In this document: positions 1 to 15,000 of the stretch, piece after piece | Numbering within the stretch: position 1 is the stretch's first letter | Layout: each line of letters opens with the position of its first letter | NCBI RefSeq assembly: GCF_021155765.1 | Contig: NC_060107.1 | Span: 912,501-976,500, forward strand | Length of the DNA stretch: 64,000 nt | Direction of reading: 5' to 3' | Source of the DNA: Diprion similis | Lineage: Eukaryota > Arthropoda > Insecta > Hymenoptera > Diprionidae | Position numbers and translations under genes: made by a program | The notes under the pieces: generated by a model | Told to the model about the DNA's origin: nothing | What the model saw: the letters and a program-made list of their open reading frames with translations, nothing else | The model's database searches: none

Positions 1-3000
1 CGATGCTTTTTTCGGATTCCTGAGGGTTCAATTAGTGGAAAAAGGGTCCTGCAAAACGATTCTAAGGCAAAAAGTTTCCTAGCACTGAAAATCGCAAAAA
101 AGGAAGGCTAACCCCTTTGGATTTTTTCAGTCGAAATTTGACCGATTTTAGAGAACAGTTTAATTGATTCTTTGATGCCCTATATCGACGTAATTTTTCG
201 AGAGGAATCGATTGCGCGCAGTCCGAATACGCTGCGAGCAGCGTATCGAGAGTTACAGCTGAAAAACGACAGATTTCCCTTGCAATTTCGCTACTGTTAG
301 TGCCACGCTCTTCTGGATGCTTTTTTCGGATTCCTGAGGGTTCAATTAGTGGGAAAAGGGTCCTGCAAAACGATTCTGAGGCAAAAAGTTTCCGAGCTCT
401 GAAAATCGCTAAAAAGGAAGGCTAACCCCTTTGGATTTTTTCAGTCGAAATTTGGCCGATTTTGGAGAATAGTTTAATTGATCCTTTGATGCCCTATATC
501 GACGTAATTTTTCGAGGGGAATCGATTGCGCGCAGTCCGAATACGCTGCGAGCAAAGTATCGAGAGTTACAGCTGAAAAACGAAAGATTTCCTCTGTCAT
601 TCCGCTACTGTTGATGCCACACTTTTTCCGATGCTTTTTTCGGATTCCTGAGGGTCCAATTAGTGGAAAAAGGGTCCTGCAAAACGATTCTAAGGCAAAA
701 AGTTTCCTAGCACTGAAAATCGCAAAAAAGGAAGGCTAACCCCTTTGGATTTTTTCAGTCGAAATTTGACCGATTTTAGAGAACAGTTTAATTAATTCTT
801 TGATGCCCTATATGGACGTAATTTTTCGAGGGGAATCGATTGCGCGCAGTCCGAATACGCTGCGAGCAACGTATCGAGAGTTACAGCTGAAAAACGACAG
901 ATTTCCCTTGCAATTTCGCTACTGTTGGTGCCACGCTCTCTTGGATGCTTTTCTCGGATTCCTGAGGGTTCAATTAGTGGGAAAAGGGTCCTGCAAAACG
1001 ATTCTGAGGCAAAAAGTTCCCGAGCTCTGAAAATCGCAAAAAAGGAAGGCTAACCCCTTTGGATTTTTTCAGTCGAAATTTCACCGATTTTGGAGAATAG
1101 TTTAATTGATTCTTTGATGCCCTATATCGACGTAATTTTTCGAGAGGAATCGATTGCGCGCAGTCCGAATACGCTGCAAGCAACGTATCGAGAGTTACAG
1201 CTGAAAAACGAAAGATTTCCTTTGTCATTCCGCTACTGATGATGCCACGCTTTTTCCGATGCTTTTTTCGGATTCCTGAGGGTTGAATTAGTGGAAAAAG
1301 GGTCCTGCAAAACGATTCTAAGGCAAAAAGTTTCCTAGCACTGAAAATCGCAAAAAAGGAAGGCTAACCCCTTTGGATTTTTTCAGTCGAAATTTGACCG
1401 ATTTTAGAGAACAGTTCAATTGATTCTTTGATGCCCCATATCGACGTAATTTTTCGAGGGGAATCGATTGCGCGCAGTCCGAATACGCTGCGAGCAACGT
1501 ATCGAGAGTTACAGCTGAAAAACGACAGATTTCCCTTGCAATTTCGCTACTGTTGGTGCCACGCTCTTTTGGATGCTTTTTTCGGATTCCTGAGGGTTCA
1601 ATTAGTGGGAAAAGGGTCCTGCAAAACGATTCTGAGGCAAAAAGTTTCCGAGCTCTGAAAATCGCAAAAAAGGAAGGCTAACCCCTTTGGATTTTTTCGG
1701 TCGAAATTTGGCCGATTTTGGAGAACAGTTTAATTGATTCTTTGATGCCCTATATCGACGTAATTTTTCGAGGGGAATCGATTGCGCGCAGTCCGAATAC
1801 GCTGCGAGCAACGTATCGAGAGTTACAGCTGAAAAACGACAGATTTCCCTTGCAATTTCGCTACTGTTGGTGCCACGCTCTTTTGGATGCTTTTTTCGGA
1901 TTCCTGAGGGTTCAATTAGTGGGAAAAGGGTCCTGCAAAACGATTCTGAGGCAAAAAGTTTCCGAGCTCTGAAAATCGCAAAAAAGGAAGGCTAACCCCT
2001 TTGGATTTTTTCGGTCGAAATTTGGCCGATTTTGGAGAACAGTTTAATTGATTCTTTGATGCCCTATATCGACGTAATTTTTCGAGGGGAATCGATTGCG
2101 CGCAGTCCGAATACGCCGCGAGCAACGTATCGAGAGTTACAGCTGAAAAACGACAGATTTCCCTTGCAATTTCGCTACTGTTGGTGCCACGTTCTTTTGT
2201 ATGCTTTTTTCGGATTCCCGAGGGTTCAATTAGTGGGAAGAGGGTCCTGCAAAACGATTCTGAGGCAATAAGTTTCCGAGCTCTGAAAATCGCAAAAAAG
2301 GAAGGCTAACCCCTTTGGATTTTTTCAGTCGAAATTTGGTCGATTTTGGAGAATAGTTTAATTGATCCTTTGATGCCCTATATCGACGTAATTTTTCGAG
2401 GGGAATCGATTGCGCACAGTCCGAATACGCTGCGAGCAACGTATCGAGAGTTACAGCTGAAAAACGAAAGATTTCCCTTGTCATTCCGCTACTGATGATG
2501 CCACGCTTTTTCCGATGCTTTTTTCGGATTCCTGAGGGTTCAATTAGTGGAAAAAGGGTCCTGCAAAACGATCCTAAGGCAAAAAGTTTCCTAGCACTGA
2601 AAATCGCAAAAAAGGAAGGCTAACCCCTTTGGATTTTTTCAGTCGAAATTTGACCGATTTTAGAGAACAGTTTAATTGATTCTTTGATGCCCTATATCGA
2701 CGTAATTTTTCGAGAGGAATCGATTGCGCGCAGTCCGAATACGCTGCGAGCAGCGTATCGAGAGTTACAGCTGAAAAACGACAGATTTTCCTTGCAATTT
2801 CGCTACTGTTGGTGCCACGCTCTTTTGGATGCTTTTTTCGGATTCCTGAGGGTTCAATTAGTGGGAAAAGGGTCCTGCAAAACGATTCTGAGGCAAAAAG
2901 TTTCCGAGCTCTGAAAATCGCAAAAAAGGAAGGCTAACCCCTTTGGATTTTTTCGGTCGAAATTTGGCCGATTTTGGAGAACAGTTTAATTGATTCTTTG

Positions 3001-6000
3001 ATGCCCTATATCGACGTAATTTTTCGAGGGGAATCGATTGCGCGCAGTCCGAATACGCTGCGAGCAACGTATCGAGAGTTACAGCTGGAAAACGACAGAT
3101 TTCCCTTGCAATTTCGCTACTGTTGGTGCCACGCTCTTTTGGATGCTTTTTTCGGATTCCTGAGGGTTCAATTAGTGGGAAAAGGGTCCTGCAAAACGAT
3201 TCTGAGGCAAAAAGTTTCCGAGCTCTGAAAATCGCTAAAAAGGAAGGCTAACCCCTTTGGATTTTTTCAGTCGAAATTTGGCCGATTTTAGAGAATAGTT
3301 TAATTGATCCTTTGATGCCCTATATCGACGTAATTTTTCGAGGGGAATCGATTGCGCGCAGTCCGAATACGCTGCGAGCAACGTATCGAGAGTTACAGCT
3401 GAAAAACGAAAGATTTCCTCTGTCATTCCGCTACTGTTGATGCCACACTTTTTCCGATGCTTTTTTCGGATTCCTGAGGGTCCAATTAGTGAAAAAAGGG
3501 TCCTGCAAAACGATTCTAAGGCAAAAAGTTTCCTAGCACTGAAAATCGCAAAAAAGGAAGGCTAACCCCTTTGGATTTTTTCAGTCGAAATTTGACCGAT
3601 TTTAGAGAACAGTTGAATTGATTCTTTGATGCCCTATATCGACGTAATTTTTCGAGGGGAATCGATTGCGCGCAGTCCGAATACGCTGCGAGCAACGTAT
3701 CGAGAGTTACAGCTGAAAAACGACAGATTTCCCTTGCAATTTCGCTACTGTTGGTGCCACGCTCTCTTGGATGCTTTTCTCGGATTCCTGAGGGTTCAAT
3801 TAGTGGGAAAAGGGTCCTGCAAAACGATTCTGAGGCAAAAAGTTTCCGAGCTCTGAAAATCGCAAAAAAGGAAGGCTAACCCCTTTGGATTTTTTCAGTC
3901 GAAATTTCACCGATTTTGGAGAATAGTTTAATTGATTCTTTGATGCCCTATATCGACGTAATTTTTCGAGAGGAATCGATTGCGCGCAGTCCGAATACGC
4001 TGCGAGCAACGTATCGAGAGTTACAGCTGAAAAACGAAAGATTTCCTTTGTCATTCCGCTACTGATGATGCCACGCTTTTTCCGATGCTTTTTCGGATTC
4101 CTGAGGGTTGAATTAGTGGAAAAAGGGTCCTGCAAAACGATTCTAAGGCAAAAAGTTTCCTAGCACTGAAAATCGCAAAAAAGGAAGGCTAACCCCTTTG
4201 GATTTTTTCAGTCGAAATTTGACCGAATTTAGAGAACAGTTCAATTGATTCTTTGATGCCCCATATCGACGTAATTTTTCGAGGGGAATCGATTGCGCGC
4301 AGTCCGAATACGCTGCGAGCAACGTATCGAGAGTTACAGCTGAAAAACGACAGATTTCCCTTGCAATTTCGCTACTGTTGGTGCCACGCTCTTTTGGATG
4401 CTTTTTTCGGATTCCTGAGGGTTCAATTAGTGGGAAAAGGGTCCTGCAAAACGATTCTGAGGCAAAAAGTTTCCGAGCTCTGAAAATCGCAAAAAAGGAA
4501 GGCTAACCCCTTTGGATTTTTTCGGTCGAAATTTGGCCGATTTTGGAGAACAGTTTAATTGATTCTTTGATGCCCTATATCGACGTAATTTTTCGAGGGG
4601 AATCGATTGCGCGCAGTCCGAATACGCCGCGAGCAACGTATCGAGAGTTACAGCTGAAAAACGACAGATTTCCCTTGCAATTTCGCTACTGTTGGTGCCA
4701 CGTTCTTTTGTATGCTTTTTTCGGATTCCCGAGGGTTCAATTAGTGGGAAGAGGGTCCTGCAAAACGATTCTGAGGCAATAAGTTTCCGAGCTCTGAAAA
4801 TCGCAAAAAAGGAAGGCTAACCCCTTTGGATTTTTTCAGTCGAAATTTGGTCGATTTTGGAGAATAGTTTAATTGATCCTTTGATGCCCTATATCGACGT
4901 AATTTTTCGAGGGGAATCGATTGCGCACAGTCCGAATACGCTGCGAGCAACGTATCGAGAGTTACAGCTGAAAAACGAAAGATTTCCCTTGTCATTCCGC
5001 TACTGATGATGCCACGCTTTTTCCGATGCTTTTTTCGGATTCCTGAGGGTTTAATTAGTGGAAAAAGGGTCCTGCAAAACGATTCTAAGGCAAAAAGTTT
5101 CCTAGCACTGAAAATCGCAAAAAAGGAAGGCTAACCCCTTTGGATTTTTTCAGTCGAAATTTGACCGATTTTAGAGAACAGTTTAATTGATTCTTTGATG
5201 CCCTATATCGACGTAATTTTTCGAGAGGAATCGATTGCGCGCAGTCCGAATACGCTGCGAGCAGCGTATCGAGAGTTACAGCTGAAAAACGACAGATTTT
5301 CCTTGCAATTTCGCTACTGTTGGTGCCACGCTCTTTTGGATGCTTTTTTCGGATTCCTGAGGGTTCAATTAGTGGGAAAAGGGTCCTGCAAAACGATTCT
5401 GAGGCAAAAAGTTTCCGAGCTCTGAAAATCGCAAAAAAGGAAGGCTAACCCCTTTGGATTTTTTCGGTCGAAATTTGGCCGATTTTGGAGAACAGTTTAA
5501 TTGATTCTTTGATGCCCTATATCGACGTAATTTTTCGAGGGGAATCGATTGCGCGCAGTCCGAATACGCTGCGAGCAACGTATCGAGAGTTACAGCTGAA
5601 AAACGACAGATTTCCCTTGCAATTTCGCTACTGTTGGTGCCACGCTCTTTTGGATGCTTTTTTCGGATTCCTGAGGGTTCAATTAGTGGGAAAAGGGTCC
5701 TGCAAAACGATTCTGAGGCAAAAAGTTTCCGAGCTCTGAAAATCGCTAAAAAGGAAGGCTAACCCCTTTGGATTTTTTCAGTCGAAATTTGGCCGATTTT
5801 GGAGAATAGTTTAATTGATCCTTTGATGCCCTATATCGACGTAATTTTTCGAGGGGAATCGATTGCGCGCAGTCCGAATACGCTGCGAGCAACGTATCGA
5901 GAGTTACAGCTGAAAAACGAAAGATTTCCCTTGTCATTCCGCTACTGATGATGCCACGCTTTTTCCGATGCTTTTTTCGGATTCCTGAGGGTTCAATTAG

Positions 6001-9000
6001 TGGAAAAAGGGTCCTGCAAAACGATTCTAAGGCAAAAAGTTTCCTAGCTCTGAAAATCGCAAAAAAGGAAGGCTAACCCCTTTCGATTTTTTCAGTCGAA
6101 ATTTGACCGATTTTAGAGAACAGTTTAATTGATTCTTTGATGCCCTATATCGACGTAATTTTTCGAGAGGAATCGATTGCGCGCAGTCCGAATACGCTGC
6201 GAGCAGCGTATCGAGAGTTACAGCTGAAAAACGACAGATTTTCCTTGCAATTTCGCTACTGTTAGTGCCACGCTCTTTTGGATGCTTTTTTCGGATTCCT
6301 GAGGGTTCAATTAGTGGGAAAAGGGTCCTGCAAAACGATTCTGAGGCAAAAAGTTTCCGAGCTCTGAAAATCGCTAAAAAGGAAGGCTAATCCCTTAGGA
6401 TTTTTTCAGTCGAAATTTGGCCGATTTTGGAGAATAGTTTAATTGATCCTTTGATGCCCTATATCGACGTAATTTTTCGAGGGGAATCGATTGCGCGCAG
6501 TCCGAATACGCTGCGAGCAACGTATCGAGAGTTACAGCTGAAAAACGACAGATTTCCCTTGTCATTCCGCCACTGATGATGCCACGCTTTTTCCGATGCT
6601 TTTTTCGGATTCCTGAGGGTTCAATTAGTGGAAAAAGGGTCCTGCAAAACGATTCTAAGGCAAAAAGTTTCCTAGCACTGAAAATCGCAAAAAAGGAAGG
6701 CTAACCCCTTTGGATTTTTTCAGTCGAAATTTGACCGATTTTAGAGAACAGTTTAATTGATTCTTTGATGCCCTATATCGACGTAATTTTTCGAGAGGAA
6801 TCGATTGCGCGCAGTCCGAATACGCTGCGAGCAGCGTATCGAGAGTTACAGCTGAAAAACGACAGATTTCTCTTGCAATTTCGCTACTGTTGGTGCCACG
6901 CTCTTTTGGATGCTTTTTTCGGATTCCTGAGGGTTCAATTAGTGGGAAAAGGGTCCTGCAAAACGATTCTGAGGCAAAAAGTTTCCCAGCTCTGAAAATC
7001 GCTAAAAAGGAAGGCTAACCCCTTTGGATTTTTTCAGTCGAAATTTGGCCGATTTTGGAGAATAGTTTAATTGATCCTTTGATGCCCTATATCGACGTAA
7101 TTTTTCGAGGGGAATCGATTGCGCGCAGTCCGAATACGCTGCGAGCAACGTATCGAGAGTTACAGCTGAAAAACGAAAGATTTCCTTTGTCATTCCGCTA
7201 CTGTTGATGCCACACTTTTTCCGATGCTTTTTTCGGATTCCTGAGGGTCCAATTAGTGGGAAAAGGGTCCTGCAAAACGATTCTAAGGCAAAAAGTTTCC
7301 TAGCACTGAAAATCGCAAAAAAGGAAGGCTAACCCCTTTGGATTTCTTCAGTCGAAATTTGACCGATTTTAGAGAACAGTTTAATTGATTCTTTGATGCC
7401 CTATATCGACGTAATTTTTCGAGGGGAATCGATTGCGCGCAGTCCGAATACGCTGCGAGCAACGTATCGAGAGTTACAGCTGAAAAACGACAGATTTCCC
7501 TTGCAATTTCGCTACTGTTGGTGCCACGCTCTCTTGGATGCTTTTTTCGGATTCCTGAGGGTTTAATTAGTGGGAAAAGGGTCCTGCAAAACGATTCTGA
7601 GGCAAAAAGTTTCCGAGCTCTGAAAATCGCAAAAAAGGAAGGCTAACCCCTTTGGATTTTTTCAGTCGAAATTTCACCGATTTTGGAGAATAGTTTAATT
7701 GATCCTTTGATGCCCTATATCGACGTAATTTTTCGAGGGGAATCGATTGCGCACAGTCCGAATACGCTGCGAGCAACGTATCGAGAGTTACAGCTGAAAA
7801 ACGAAAGATTTCCCTTGTCATTCCGCTACTGATGATGCCACGCTTTTTCCGATGCTTTTTTCGGATTCCTGAGGGTTCAATTAGTGGAAAAAGGGTCCTG
7901 CAAAACGATTCTAAGGCAAAAAGTTTCCTAGCACTGAAAATCGCAAAAAAGGAAGGCTAACCCCTTTGGATTTTTTCAGTCGAAATTTGACCGATTTTAG
8001 AGAACAGTTTAATTGATTCTTTGATGCCCTATATCGACGTAATTTTTCGAGAGGAATCGATTGCGCGCAGTCCGAATACGCTGCGAGCAGCGTATCGAGA
8101 GTTACAGCTGAAAAACGACAGATTTTCCTTGCAATTTCGCTACTGTTGGTGCCACGCTCTTTTGGATGCTTTTTTCGGATTCCTGAGGGTTCAATTAGTG
8201 GGAAAAGGGTCCTGCAAAACGATTCTGAGGCAAAAAGTTTCCGAGCTCTGAAAATCGCAAAAAAGGAAGGCTAACCCCTTTGGATTTTTTCGGTCGAAAT
8301 TTGGCCGATTTTGGAGAACAGTTTAATTGATTCTTTGATGCCCTATATCGACGTAATTTTTCGAGGGGAATCGATTGCGCGCAGTCCGAATACGCTGCGA
8401 GCAACGTATCGAGAGTTACAGCTGAAAAACGACAGATTTCCCTTGCAATTTCGCTACTGTTGGTGCCACGCTCTTTTGGATGCTTTTTTCGGATTCCTGA
8501 GGGTTCAATTAGTGGGAAAAGGGTCCTGCAAAACGATTCTGAGGCAAAAAGTTTCCGAGCTCTGAAAATCGCTAAAAAGGAAGGCTAACCCCTTTGGATT
8601 TTTTCAGTCGAAATTTGGCCGATTTTGGAGAATAGTTTAATTGATCCTTTGATGCCCTATATCGACGTAATTTTTCGAGGGGAATCGATTGCGCGCAGTC
8701 CGAATACGCTGCGAGCAACGTATCGAGAGTTACAGCTGAAAAACGAAAGATTTCCCTTGTCATTCCGCTACTGATGATGCCACGCTTTTTCCGATGCTTT
8801 TTTCGGATTCCTGAGGGTTCAATTAGTGGAAAAAGGGTCCTGCAAAACGATTCTAAGGCAAAAAGTTTCCTAGCTCTGAAAATCGCAAAAAAGGAAGGCT
8901 AACCCCTTTCGATTTTTTCAGTCGAAATTTGACCGATTTTAGAGAACAGTTTAATTGATTCTTTGATGCCCTATATCGACGTAATTTTTCGAGAGGAATC

Positions 9001-12000
9001 GATTGCGCGCAGTCCGAATACGCTGCGAGCAGCGTATCGAGAGTTACAGCTGAAAAACGACAGATTTTCCTTGCAATTTCGCTACTGTTGGTGCCACGCT
9101 CTTTTGGATGCTTTTTTCGGATTCCTGAGGGTTCAATTAGTGGGAAAAGGGTCCTGCAAAACGATTCTGAGGCAAAAAGTTTCCGAGCTCTGAAAATCGC
9201 TAAAAAGGAAGGCTAATCCCTTTGGATTTTTTCAGTCGAAATTTTGCCGATTTTGGAGAATAGTTTAATTGATCCTTTGATGCCCTATATCGACGTAATT
9301 TTTCGAGGGGAATCGATTGCGCGCAGTCCGAATACGCTGCGAGCAACGTATCGAGAGTTACAGCTGAAAAACGACAGATTTCCCTTGTCATTCCGCCACT
9401 GATGATGCCACGCTTTTTCCGATGCTTTTTTCGGATTCCTGAGGGTTCAATTAGTGGAAAAAGGGTCCTGCAAAACGATTCTAAGGCAAAAAGTTTCCTA
9501 GCACTGAAAATCGCAAAAAAGGAAGGCTAACCCCTTTGGATTTTTTCAGTCGAAATTTGACCGATTTTAGAGAACAGTTTAATTGATTCTTTGATGCCCT
9601 ATATCGACGTAATTTTTCGAGAGGAATCGATTGCGCGCAGTCCGAATACGCTGCGAGCAGCGTATCGAGAGTTACAGCTGAAAAACGACAGATTTCTCTT
9701 GCAATTTCGCTACTGTTGGTGCCACGCTCTTTTGGATGCTTTTTTCGGATTCCTGAGGGTTCAATTAGTGGGAAAAGGGTCCTGCAAAACGATTCTGAGG
9801 CAAAAAGTTTCCGAGCTCTGAAAATCGCTAAAAAGGAAGGCTAACCCCTTTGGATTTTTTCAGTCGAAATTTGGCCGATTTTGGAGAATAGTTTAATTGA
9901 TCCTTTGATGCCCTATATCGACGTAATTTTTCGAGGGGAATCGATTGCGCGCAGTCCGAATACGCTGCGAGCAACGTATCGAGAGTTACAGCTGAAAAAC
10001 GAAAGATTTCCTTTGTCATTCCGCTACTGTTGATGCCACACTTTTTCCGATGCTTTTTTCGGATTCCTGAGGGTCCAATTAGTGGGAAAAGGGTCCTGCA
10101 AAACGATTCTAAGGCAAAAAGTTTCCTAGCACTGAAAATCGCAAAAAAGGAAGGCTAACCCCTTTGGATTTTTTCAGTCGAAATTTGACCGATTTTAGAG
10201 AACAGTTTAATTGATTCTTTGATGCCCTATATCGACGTAATTTTTCGAGGGGAATCGATTGCGCGCAGTCCGAATACGCTGCGAGCAACGTATCGAGAGT
10301 TACAGCTGAAAAACGACAGATTTCCCTTGCAATTTCGCTACTGTTGGTGCCACGCTCTCTTGGATGCTTTTTTCGGATTCCTGAGGGTTCAATTAGTGGG
10401 AAAAGGGTCCTGCAAAACGATTCTGAGGCAAAAAGTTTCCGAGCTCTGAAAATCGCAAAAAAGGAAGGCTAACCCCTTTGGATTTTTTCAGTCGAAATTT
10501 CACCGATTTTGGAGAATAGTTTAATTGATCCTTTGATGCCCTATATCGACGTAATTTTTCGAGGGGAATCGATTGCGCACAGTCCGAATACGCTGCGAGC
10601 AACGTATCGAGAGTTACAGCTGAAAAACGAAAGATTTCCCTTGTCATTCCGCTACTGATGATGCCACGCTTTTTCCGATGCTTTTTTCGGATTCCTGAGG
10701 GTTCAATTAGTGGAAAAAGGGTCCTGCAAAACGATTCTAAGGCAAAAAGTTTCCTAGCACTGAAAATCGCAAAAAAGGAAGGCTAACCCCTTTGGATTTT
10801 TTCAGTCGAAATTTGACCGATTTTAGAGAACAGTTTAATTGATTCTTTGATGCCCTATATCGACGTAATTTTTCGAGAGGAATCGATTGCGCGCAGTCCG
10901 AATACGCTGCGAGCAGCGTATCGAGAGTTACAGCTGAAAAACGACAGATTTTCCTTGCAATTTCGCTACTGTTGGTGCCACGCTCTTTTGGATGCTTTTT
11001 TCGGATTCCTGAGGGTTCAATTAGTGGGAAAAGGGTCCTGCAAAACGATTCTGAGGCAAAAAGTTTCCGAGCTCTGAAAATCGCAAAAAAGGAAGGCTAA
11101 CCCCTTTGGATTTTTTCGGTCGAAATTTGGCCGATTTTGGAGAACAGTTTAATTGATTCTTTGATGCCCTATATCGACGTAATTTTTCGAGGGGAATCGA
11201 TTGCGCGCAGTCCGAATACGCTGCGAGCAACGTATCGAGAGTTACAGCTGAAAAACGACAGATTTCCCTTGCAATTTCGCTACTGTTGGTGCCACGCTCT
11301 TTTGGATGCTTTTTTCGGATTCCTGAGGGTTCAATTAGTGGGAAAAGGGTCCTGCAAAACGATTCTGAGGCAAAAAGTTTCCGAGCTCTGAAAATCGCTA
11401 AAAAGGAAGGCTAACCCCTTTGGATTTTTTCAGTCGAAATTTGGCCGATTTTGGAGAATAGTTTAATTGATCCTTTGATGCCCTATATCGACGTAATTTT
11501 TCGAGGGGAATCGATTGCGCGCAGTCCGAATACGCTGCGAGCAACGTATCGAGAGTTACAGCTGAAAAACGAAAGATTTCCCTTGTCATTCCGCTACTGA
11601 TGATGCCACGCTTTTTCCGATGCTTTTTTCGGATTCCTGAGGGTTCAATTAGTGGAAAAAGGGTCCTGCAAAACGATTCTAAGGCAAAAAGTTTCTTAGC
11701 TCTGAAAATCGCAAAAAAGGAAGGCTAACCCCTTTCGATTTTTTCAGTCGAAATTTGACCGATTTTAGAGAACAGTTTAATTGATTCTTTGATGCCCTAT
11801 ATCGACGTAATTTTTCGAGAGGAATCGATTGCGCGCAGTCCGAATACGCTGCGAGCAGCGTATCGAGAGTTACAGCTGAAAAACGACAGATTTTCCTTGC
11901 AATTTCGCTACTGTTGGTGCCACGCTCTTTTGGATGCTTTTTTCGGATTCCTGAGGGTTCAATTAGTGGGAAAAGGGTCCTGCAAAACGATTCTGAGGCA

Positions 12001-15000
12001 AAAAGTTTCCGAGCTCTGAAAATCGCTAAAAAGGAAGGCTAATCCCTTTGGATTTTTTCAGTCGAAATTTGGCCGATTTTGGAGAATAGTTTAATTGATC
12101 CTTTGATGCCCTATATCGACGTAATTTTTCGAGGGGAATCGATTGCGCGCAGTCCGAATACGCTGCGAGCAACGTATCGAGAGTTACAGCTGAAAAACGA
12201 CAGATTTCCCTTGTCATTCCGCCACTGATGATGCCACGCTTTTTCCGATGCTTTTTTCGGATTCCTGAGGGTTCAATTAGTGGAAAAAGGGTCCTGCAAA
12301 ACGATTCTAAGGCAAAAAGTTTCCTAGCACTGAAAATCGCAAAAAAGGAAGGCTAACCCCTTTGGATTTTTTCAGTCGAAATTTGACCGATTTTAGAGAA
12401 CAGTTTAATTGATTCTTTGATGCCCTATATCGACGTAATTTTTCGAGAGGAATCGATTGCGCGCAGTCCGAATACGCTGCGAGCAGCGTATCGAGAGTTA
12501 CAGCTGAAAAACGACAGATTTCTCTTGCAATTTCGCTACTGTTGGTGCCACGCTCTTTTGGATGCTTTTTTCGGATTCCTGAGGGTTCAATTAGTGGGAA
12601 AAGGGTCCTGCAAAACGATTCTGAGGCAAAAAGTTTCCGAGCTCTGAAAATCGCTAAAAAGGAAGGCTAACCCCTTTGGATTTTTTCAGTCGAAATTTGG
12701 CCGATTTTGGAGAATAGTTTAATTGATCCTTTGATGCCCTATATCGACGTAATTTTTCGAGGGGAATCGATTGCGCGCAGTCCGAATACGCTGCGAGCAA
12801 CGTATCGAGAGTTACAGCTGAAAAACGAAAGATTTCCTTTGTCATTCCGCTACTGTTGATGCCACACTTTTTCCGATGCTTTTTTCGGATTCCTGAGGGT
12901 CCAATTAGTGGGAAAAGGGTCCTGCAAAACGATTCTAAGGCAAAAAGTTTCCTAGCACTGAAAATCGCAAAAAAGGAAGGCTAACCCCTTTGGATTTTTT
13001 CAGTCGAAATTTGACCGATTTTAGAGAACAGTTTAATTGATTCTTTGATGCCCTATATCGACGTAATTTTTCGAGGGGAATCGATTGCGCGCAGTCCGAA
13101 TACGCTGCGAGCAACGTATCGAGAGTTACAGCTGAAAAACGACAGATTTCCCTTGCAATTTCGCTACTGTTGGTGCCACGCTCTCTTGGATGCTTTTTTC
13201 GGATTCCTGAGGGTTCAATTAGTGGGAAAAGGGTCCTGCAAAACGATTCTGAGGCAAAAAGTTTCCGAGCTCTGAAAATCGCAAAAAAGGAAGGCTAACC
13301 CCTTTGGATTTTTTCAGTCGAAATTTGGCCGATTTTGGAGAATAGTTTAATTGATCCTTTGATGCCCTATATCGACGTAATTTTTCGAGGGGAATCGATT
13401 GCGCGCAGTCCGAATACGCTGCGAGCAACGTATCGAGAGTTACAGCTGAAAAACGAAAGATTTCCCTTGTCATTCCGCTACTGATGATGCCACGCTTTTT
13501 CCGATGCTTTTTTCGGATTCCTGAGGGTTCAATTAGTGGAAAAAGGGTCCTGCAAAACGATTCTAAGGCAAAAAGTTTCCTAGCTCTGAAAATCGCAAAA
13601 AAGGAAGGCTAACCCCTTTCGATTTTTTCAGTCGAAATTTGACCGATTTTAGAGAACAGTTTAATTGATTCTTTGATGCCCTATATCGACGTAATTTTTC
13701 GAGAGGAATCGATTGCGCGCAGTCCGAATACGCTGCGAGCAGCGTATCGAGAGTTACAGCTGAAAAACGACAGATTTTCCTTGCAATTTCGCTACTGTTG
13801 GTGCCACGCTCTTTTGGATGCTTTTTTCGGATTCCTGAGGGTTCAATTAGTGGGAAAAGGGTCCTGCAAAACGATTCTGAGGCAAAAAGTTTCCGAGCTC
13901 TGAAAATCGCTAAAAAGGAAGGCTAATCCCTTTGGATTTTTTCAGTCGAAATTTTGCCGATTTTGGAGAATAGTTTAATTGATCCTTTGATGCCCTATAT
14001 CGACGTAATTTTTCGAGGGGAATCGATTGCGCGCAGTCCGAATACGCTGCGAGCAACGTATCGAGAGTTACAGCTGAAAAACGACAGATTTCCCTTGTCA
14101 TTCCGCCACTGATGATGCCACGCTTTTTCCGATGCTTTTTTCGGATTCCTGAGGGTTCAATTAGTGGAAAAAGGGTCCTGCAAAACGATTCTAAGGCAAA
14201 AAGTTTCCTAGCACTGAAAATCGCAAAAAAGGAAGGCTAACCCCTTTGGATTTTTTCAGTCGAAATTTGACCGATTTTAGAGAACAGTTTAATTGATTCT
14301 TTGATGCCCTATATCGACGTAATTTTTCGAGAGGAATCGATTGCGCGCAGTCCGAATACGCTGCGAGCAGCGTATCGAGAGTTACAGCTGAAAAACGACA
14401 GATTTCTCTTGCAATTTCGCTACTGTTGGTGCCACGCTCTTTTGGATGCTTTTTTCGGATTCCTGAGGGTTCAATTAGTGGGAAAAGGGTCCTGCAAAAC
14501 GATTCTGAGGCAAAAAGTTTCCGAGCTCTGAAAATCGCTAAAAAGGAAGGCTAACCCCTTTGGATTTTTTCAGTCGAAATTTGGCCGATTTTGGAGAATA
14601 GTTTAATTGATCCTTTGATGCCCTATATCGACGTAATTTTTCGAGAGGAATCGATTGCGCGCAGTCCGAATACGCTGCGAGCAACGTATCGAGAGTTACA
14701 GCTGAAAAACGAAAGATTTCCTTTGTCATTCCGCTACTGTTGATGCCACACTTTTTCCGATGCTTTTTTCGGATTCCTGAGGGTCCAATTAGTGGGAAAA
14801 GGGTCCTGCAAAACGATTCTAAGGCAAAAAGTTTCCTAGCACTGAAAATCGCAAAAAAGGAAGGCTAACCCCTTTGGATTTTTTCAGTCGAAATTTGACC
14901 GATTTTAGAGAACAGTTTAATTGATTCTTTGATGCCCTATATCGACGTAATTTTTCGAGGGGAATCGATTGCGCGCAGTCCGAATACGCTGCGAGCAACG

